DNA of 64,000 nt. Source: Amoebidium appalachense. Taxonomy: Eukaryota; Ichthyosporea. The stretch's first letter is position 1. Each line of letters starts with the position of its first letter. The notes under the pieces are model-generated. The model was not told the DNA's origin and searched no databases. It saw nothing but the letters and a program-made list of their open reading frames with translations. The position numbers were made by a program, and so were the translations under genes. Of the stretch, positions 58,832 to 64,000 are shown piece by piece. The stretch spans positions 4,712,001-4,776,000 of the forward strand of contig CAVNZM010000002.1 of NCBI GenBank assembly GCA_963693365.1, read 5' to 3'.

Positions 58832-61287
58832 GGACAAGGGTGCCAAGTGAGAAGGAAAATCATCGGGAAAAAACCAAATGATTTGATGTCATCTACGCAT
58901 CTACATGTGCCATGTGTGATACTTATCACGCAAACATCCTGGGTCACCACTGGGTTAGTAAGGACCGAGTACAGACCTACGTACTGGCATGATGATATAC
59001 GTAGGTCATGATCAGAATGAGACTGCCCTGCCATACATACTATTTGAAACTTATTGTCCATATATATATATATATCTATATATCTCCTATGTGACGGGCG
59101 TTGGACCTGTTTTATATTACGTTGTTACGCAAGCGTTATAACACTTCACTGATGATCGAGTATACTGCACTGTTTAGGGGGATTGTGCAAAAGACAATTG
59201 TTGTAGATCACTCAGGAGCTTTATTTCAGGCAGACTCTCACGGCCTAAACTGCGTAAATGATACTCGAAGCAATTATATTGAGCGTATAATAATGGTATT
59301 GTAATAAGGCGTCACGAGGCATTCAGTGTGTGTGGAGACATCAAACCAAGTGCAACTTGGGGAAAAGCGTGACGGCCCGTCGGACCGTGAGGCCGACATA
59401 AAGCCACATTGGTTCCCCCTACCGGAACAGAATTTGAATGCAGGAATGATCGATTATCAGCTAAGTCACTCAACGGGTATGTAAAAAGAGATGGTGCACG
59501 ACTTTGGTATCAATGGAAAAACATTAGAAAATATGCTGAATCAAATATATGTGCCAAATAACCGACGTATTAAATATCAAGGACTTCTTTGTGAAATTTA
59601 AGATATGATCACTTGAAGTCAGTTAAAACTTTACTAAGGAGAAAAAAATCAGTCGTTATCTCCTCCGTTCAGTCGTTATCTCCTCCGTATCCGGGAGTAG
59701 GGCTTTTATATCTTATTTACTGAGATATCTTTGATATCTCGGTTGCCTCTATTTTTACGAGCACATTAATAAAGTCATTAAAAAAAAACGACCAATCTGC
59801 GCCTAATTGGTTAGGGTATAGGGTGACTAAGAAAACAAGGAACCGCGTGTTCATTGGTAGATAGAGCATCGTTTGGAATCTGCAAAGCCGCCACTTGTTT
59901 TGGGGCGCTTTTGAGGATCAGCAGCGGATCGACATCATGATGGTTGCACGGGCATGGCCGCAGAATGAACCTTGCAAGTACCTGCCATGTACATTGTACA
60001 CACAGGCTCGGCTGTCTGCAGGGCTGATATCTCAGCTGCTGGCTTACTAGTATACGGCCACCACAGGCTAGCAAGAATACTCTTTGACAGGGTCGGGAGC
60101 ATGCATGCATATAAGCATGGTTGATGGCTAAGGGATCGCTGAATCTGAGTATCATATGATAGCGAGGTGCACCGTCGCGCACGTGCACGTGCCTACTTGA
60201 CCGATGCGCTATCTATATTATTCGAGTTGTACTTGTTGTAGCACATCAACTGAGTGTGCATCGATCATGCGCAATTGCAAGGTTGGTTACGTAAACGTGA
60301 CTATGTCGACGCCGTTTCTCAGCTGCAGACGCTGCGGCTCAGTCCCAGACCCTCACTAGACCCCAACCCCTGGTTAGGCCCCTTGAGTAACCATTGGGGA
60401 AGACCTGAGCTCATGCGTGCACGTGAGCTCCTCGACGTCGACCAGGCCTAGGCCGCAGTGCCTGGCGGCCAGCGGCACTTCGCATGCCGCAGCGCCTGGC
60501 GACTACACCCTCGAGACAGGCTCTCGAGACAGTCGCCAGGCCCAGGCGACGGTCACGCTTTTTCACGATCGTCGTGTTCCTACAAAATGAAATGTGAAAG
60601 ACCTTTGAAGCCACATCATGTCCTGTGAGTTGCTTATGATTTGATTAGTAAAAGATTCAGACACGGAGATGGTGTCTGAACAGTAGGGGTAGGCGGTAGT
60701 CACACACCGTCCGGGTACACCGGGTGATGACGGACTACAACGTGTAGGTGCCTGAGCGCATACCGTGTGACATTCGCCTACTTTGATTGGCTCTTATTGC
60801 ATCTGTGTTTACAGTATTTGCCGAACATCTATTGGCTAAATGTGCATCAGCTCTAGGAGGTCAAATGTTCATCCAATCATATTGGCGGATGGATTTACAG
60901 ACATGATAAGATTCAAATAGATTTCAATAGATCTCACCGCCGGGGAGGAAAACTGGGCCGGGCGTTTTTAAAGCGGGAAGAAACTTTGAATATAAACGCG
61001 TATGACTATATGCCAGGCTAAACATTATTCAAAAGCCGCAGTAGTATGAATGTACAGCACTATATTATTTATACGCGGAAGGATTATGTAATCGATATGT
61101 ACAGACCGTCATCTAAAGAGAGCGCTAATTAGCGACCGCATGCGCGTATCTGTAAATATAACAAATTGACCGTCTTCGACCTTCTTCGACGTATAGTAGA
61201 CAGCTGGTAATCTTACACCCGGCCCCACATCTCCGAGGGCCGCTCGCCCGGCCCGGCTCGCCCTCCCCCGGCTTTCGCGGCCTGCAC

Positions 61288-61325
<38 letters not shown>

Positions 61326-61626
61326 TCCAACCCCAACCCCCCAACCCCAACCCCCAAGTTCCCCAACCCCCTCCCCCTCCAAAAAAAACAAAAACAAAAC
61401 AAAAAAAAGGTGACGTGAATAAAGAATAAAATCAATCGCAAAATAGCAGAACAAAACAAATTCATATTCGCGAGACTGCCGCTGGTCAGCCAGTGCCGGT
61501 CACAGGCGTCGACCCTGTACAGCATGCATGTGCCTCGAGTAAACAGCGCTGCCAAGTTTGAAACTCGTGTGTAAATGCGTGTGTGCGAGTGTGTGTGCGC
61601 GTTGCCGGTGTGTATTTGTGTATGTG

Positions 61627-61661
<35 letters not shown>

Positions 61662-61881
61662 AAATGTGTGTGCGTGGCACAGTGCGTGTGTACATGTACA
61701 TGTGTGCTTGACCGTCGTGTGAGTGTGTGTCTGCACGCGTGACGCTAGTACTGTGCGTTGTGCGTGGGTTTGTGTGACACTGCGTGTGTGACAATGTGTG
61801 TGTGTGTACGTGTATACAATGTGTGTGTGTGTATACGTGTTTACGTGTGTGTGTGTGTGTACATGTGTGTGTGTGCGTGTG

Positions 61882-61913
<32 letters not shown>

Positions 61914-61920
61914 TGTGTGT

Positions 61921-61968
<48 letters not shown>

Positions 61969-62280
61969 GCGTGTGTGTGTGTGTGCGTGCGTGTGTGCAC
62001 GCGCACGGGTGTGTTTGCGCACCGCGCGCGCGCGCTTGTGTGTGTGTGTGTTTGTGTGTTTGTGTGTGTGTGTGTGTGTGCATCATATGCACGGCCATGA
62101 TCACCCTGTGCCTTTTGACCCGGTAGCCAATCAATAACAGTACTGGAATGATTCGAAGTGCCACAAATATCATATGCCACTCGTAGGCAGCCTAGGCCGA
62201 GTCCTTTATGATACACTACGACGGTGTCCGAATTCGACTCAGGCATCGGTCAACAGGCTCGGGAGCTCGAGTCGCCAACT
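58832..62280. other. Intergenic region, no gene supported
   Basis: AT-rich 58.8-59.8 kb with a (TA)n at about 59061-59080 and a tandem CAGTCGTTATCTCCTCCGT pair (59651-59688). A GC-rich patch at 60450-60550 has inverted CCTGGCGACT / AGTCGCCAGG and repeated CTCGAGACAG. Poly-C lies at 61290-61322. A long degenerate (GT)n/(GCGT)n tract spans 61575-62080. Scattered short ORFs look like chance. Confidence 0.5.
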
Positions 62281-62301
62281 TTACCGTAAGTTATAACTCT
62301 G

Positions 62302-62337
<36 letters not shown>

Positions 62338-62595
62338 CCCAAATAATAAAAAAAATAACTTAAAAGTCGCTCTCCTCCTTTCAGCCCTTTGCCTCCCAGG
62401 AATCATCAATATGTCATGATCACCACCCCATGGCCAGATCTCAATTAGGCCCTCTGGCAAGGAACACCAATCCTGACGGCGCGGCAAGCGGTACCTCACG
62501 TCGCACTTGTAATCAACAGGTCTAGGGGGGAAGGCAGGTGTTGCCGTGGCCGTGGTCATCATGGCCGATGCCAGATGTAAACACACAGGTGCCAT
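62281..62595 (-). CDS. Unrecognised ORF, possible first exon
   Basis: ATG at 62595 opens about 80 codons of ordinary composition (MAPVCLHLASAMMTTATATP, then DYKCDVRYRLPRRQDWCSLP) before running into poly-C-encoded glycine. No donor, domain or partner exon found. Confidence 0.18.
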
Positions 62596-63486
62596 TTTTC
62601 ATTATTGCAATGCACAACCTGTACGTGTGCTAACGTGATGCCGTGCTTAGTGGTATTCGGCGTGGAAGTACAGGCGTCTAATTGAGCATGGAATGGCCTA
62701 GAATATCACCTCGGTGGACACAGGTCAGTTGGAGGCGGTCACTGTACCCGGCCCGGAGTCAGTGTGGCGCAGCCTGCTGCTGAGGGGAAGGCTCCTTTCG
62801 AGACGAGGAGTGACGGTACAGTGGAAGGGGCGACGGTGGCGTTCTAAATATAAACTCACGGACTGTTGGAAGAGCTAAATATAGCCCAACACGCATTACG
62901 TAACAAAAAGACGCGTGACGTCACGATCGTCATCGCGACTCTGCACAGTGTGACAGACAGTACACTCAAACGTACTGAAACAGGCTATGCAGTTTGCATG
63001 ATGCTTGCAGCAAGCATGTTCTACCAAGTTGTCAACTCTACATATTTAGAAGGGGCACACCCGCACGCATAAACATACGCTTTCTTCAACGAGCACAAAA
63101 AGCACTGACTGTTTCCCACCTGTATGCATATTCGGACAAGCACTCACACACGCACGACACTCAAAGGCACGAGCGCCCAACTTCTGGCAAAATTGCCAGC
63201 ACGCACACACACACACACACACACGCGCAAAGTTTTTGGTTTATAAAAATTAAGTTAAATACTCGAAGCAGCAGCATCGCCAGTGTTCATGTTATCATCC
63301 GATTTATAGGCAACGTGTGGTGGCATACCCGCCTACATATATCGGAGTAACTCACCCTACACGATATAACGTTCGCCCACGTGCATGTTACTTCTCAAAA
63401 CTTCTCTCTCATTTTAGACCGCGTTATAACGATCATCACTTTTCTAACGATCATCATTTAGTTTTCCTTTCTTATTTTGCGCAAAA
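62596..63486. other. 5' flank of the ankyrin-repeat gene
   Basis: Ordinary sequence with a short (CA)n near 63203-63224. GATATAACG at about 63363 and GTTATAACG at about 63423 are weak TATA candidates. No gene supported. Confidence 0.4.
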
Positions 63487-64000
63487 ATGGACCTCTGGCC
63501 CCTTGACGATCCCTATTCGTACGACCGACCCGTGTCCCCCTCCGAAACCGAAAACCTCCCCCGCCTCGAGCAATGGGTTCTCTCTGCTGTGATGAAACGC
63601 GACTTGGTGCTTCTGCGTGACCTCGTCGAGCTCAAGGGGGTAAACATCGATTTCGTGTGTGCTTTCGGTACCCCGCTGATAACCTCCATCAAGATGCGCT
63701 ATGAGGATGTGTTTACGTTTTTGCTCGAGGCAGGGGTTAACATTGATATGCAGGACTTCCGTGGGTGGACGGCGCTTCATTGGGCGGCATCCATGGGGAA
63801 TGTCGATGCTGTCGACACACTTTTGCACCTTGGTGCAAACAGTGGCATCGAATCGAACTCGGGGAAGTCGGCCGTAGATTTGGCCGTGCTGAGGGGCCAC
63901 ACCTTGTGCGCAAACAGAATAGACCCCAAGTGGAGTGAACCCCCCCCTCCCGCACCCGCAACATCCCTACCTCCACCCTCGGCAACCGCTCCGGCACCGG
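63487..64000 (+). CDS. Ankyrin-repeat protein, 3' truncated by the window end
   Basis: ATG 63487 (GCAAAAATGG, favourable context) opens a frame of 171 codons to the window edge with no intron. After an acidic start (MDLWPLDDPYSYDRP) come a pre-repeat helix pair and ankyrin repeats: FGTPLITSIKMRYEDVFTFL with LEAGVNIDMQD; RGWTALHWAASMGNVDAVDT with LLHLGANSG; then GKSAVDLAVLRGH, about residues 55-138. WTALHWAA and LLxxGAN are canonical repeat signatures. A Pro/Ala-rich linker follows from about residue 150. Ankyrin repeats bind proteins; any catalytic domain would lie beyond the window, so function is open. Confidence 0.85.
   Translation, partial: MDLWPLDDPYSYDRPVSPSETENLPRLEQWVLSAVMKRDLVLLRDLVELKGVNIDFVCAFGTPLITSIKMRYEDVFTFLLEAGVNIDMQDFRGWTALHWAASMGNVDAVDTLLHLGANSGIESNSGKSAVDLAVLRGHTLCANRIDPKWSEPPPPAPATSLPPPSATAPAP

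Noticed and set aside
59811-60188. Minus-strand ORF of about 125 codons
   Set aside because: Composition looks random, no domain is recognisable, and it overlaps intergenic repeats.
61500-62246. Long minus-strand ORF of about 250 codons
   Set aside because: Almost entirely His-Thr repeats from the degenerate (GT)n tract.

Overview
The window is nuclear DNA from an intron-rich eukaryote. The genes are split by canonical GT-AG introns and encode a nuclear spliceosome-linked cyclophilin, an EXS/Erd1-like membrane protein, a 4-coumarate-CoA-ligase-type acyl-CoA synthetase and a receptor-type RGS protein. The mix of genes, a PAT/Kangaroo-type DIRS retrotransposon and GC-rich exons set in homopolymer-filled introns suggest a unicellular alga or another free-living protist. 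The sequence alone does not fix the lineage.

Layout. (1) 1-7318, plus strand: 3' part of a PPIL4-type cyclophilin-RRM gene, nine exons, with introns packed with poly-C, poly-G, (CA)n and (CT)n. (2) 7.3-11.8 kb: gene-poor DNA with a decayed SANT/Myb-like ORF and MITE-like ends. (3) 11797-17406, plus: three-exon Erd1-like EXS gene. (4) 17876-18239: a complete MITE. (5) 19870-20364, plus: intronless secreted protein with two six-cysteine repeats. (6) 20.5-24.6 kb: gene-poor, G-rich. (7) 24594-35661, minus: complete 15-exon acyl-CoA synthetase (567 aa) with a predicted mitochondrial presequence. (8) 37664-37855, minus: a possible terminal exon. (9) 38643-39875, plus: intronless bacterial-type class II HDAC-like amidohydrolase. 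(10) About 42.35-57.4 kb, minus: a long, partly resolved gene that I read as a multi-TM protein with an RGS domain. A 5.69-kb PAT-like DIRS retrotransposon (42454-48139) interrupts its RGS-coding exon, an LTR element without pol (49994-53594) lies in one of its introns, and a TA-flanked inverted-repeat element (57504-58829) lies just upstream. (11) 63487-64000, plus: start of an ankyrin-repeat gene cut by the window end.

The most novel signal is a short interspersed sequence family of about 150 nt or more with a poly-C 3' end. It recurs about 15 times. Nearly every copy lies in an intron in the same orientation as its host gene. In at least one case its C-tail is the polypyrimidine tract of a splice acceptor. 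It may explain why sense strands of introns here are so rich in poly-C. Gene models were built by hand from splice signals and reading-frame continuity, and no homology search was run.
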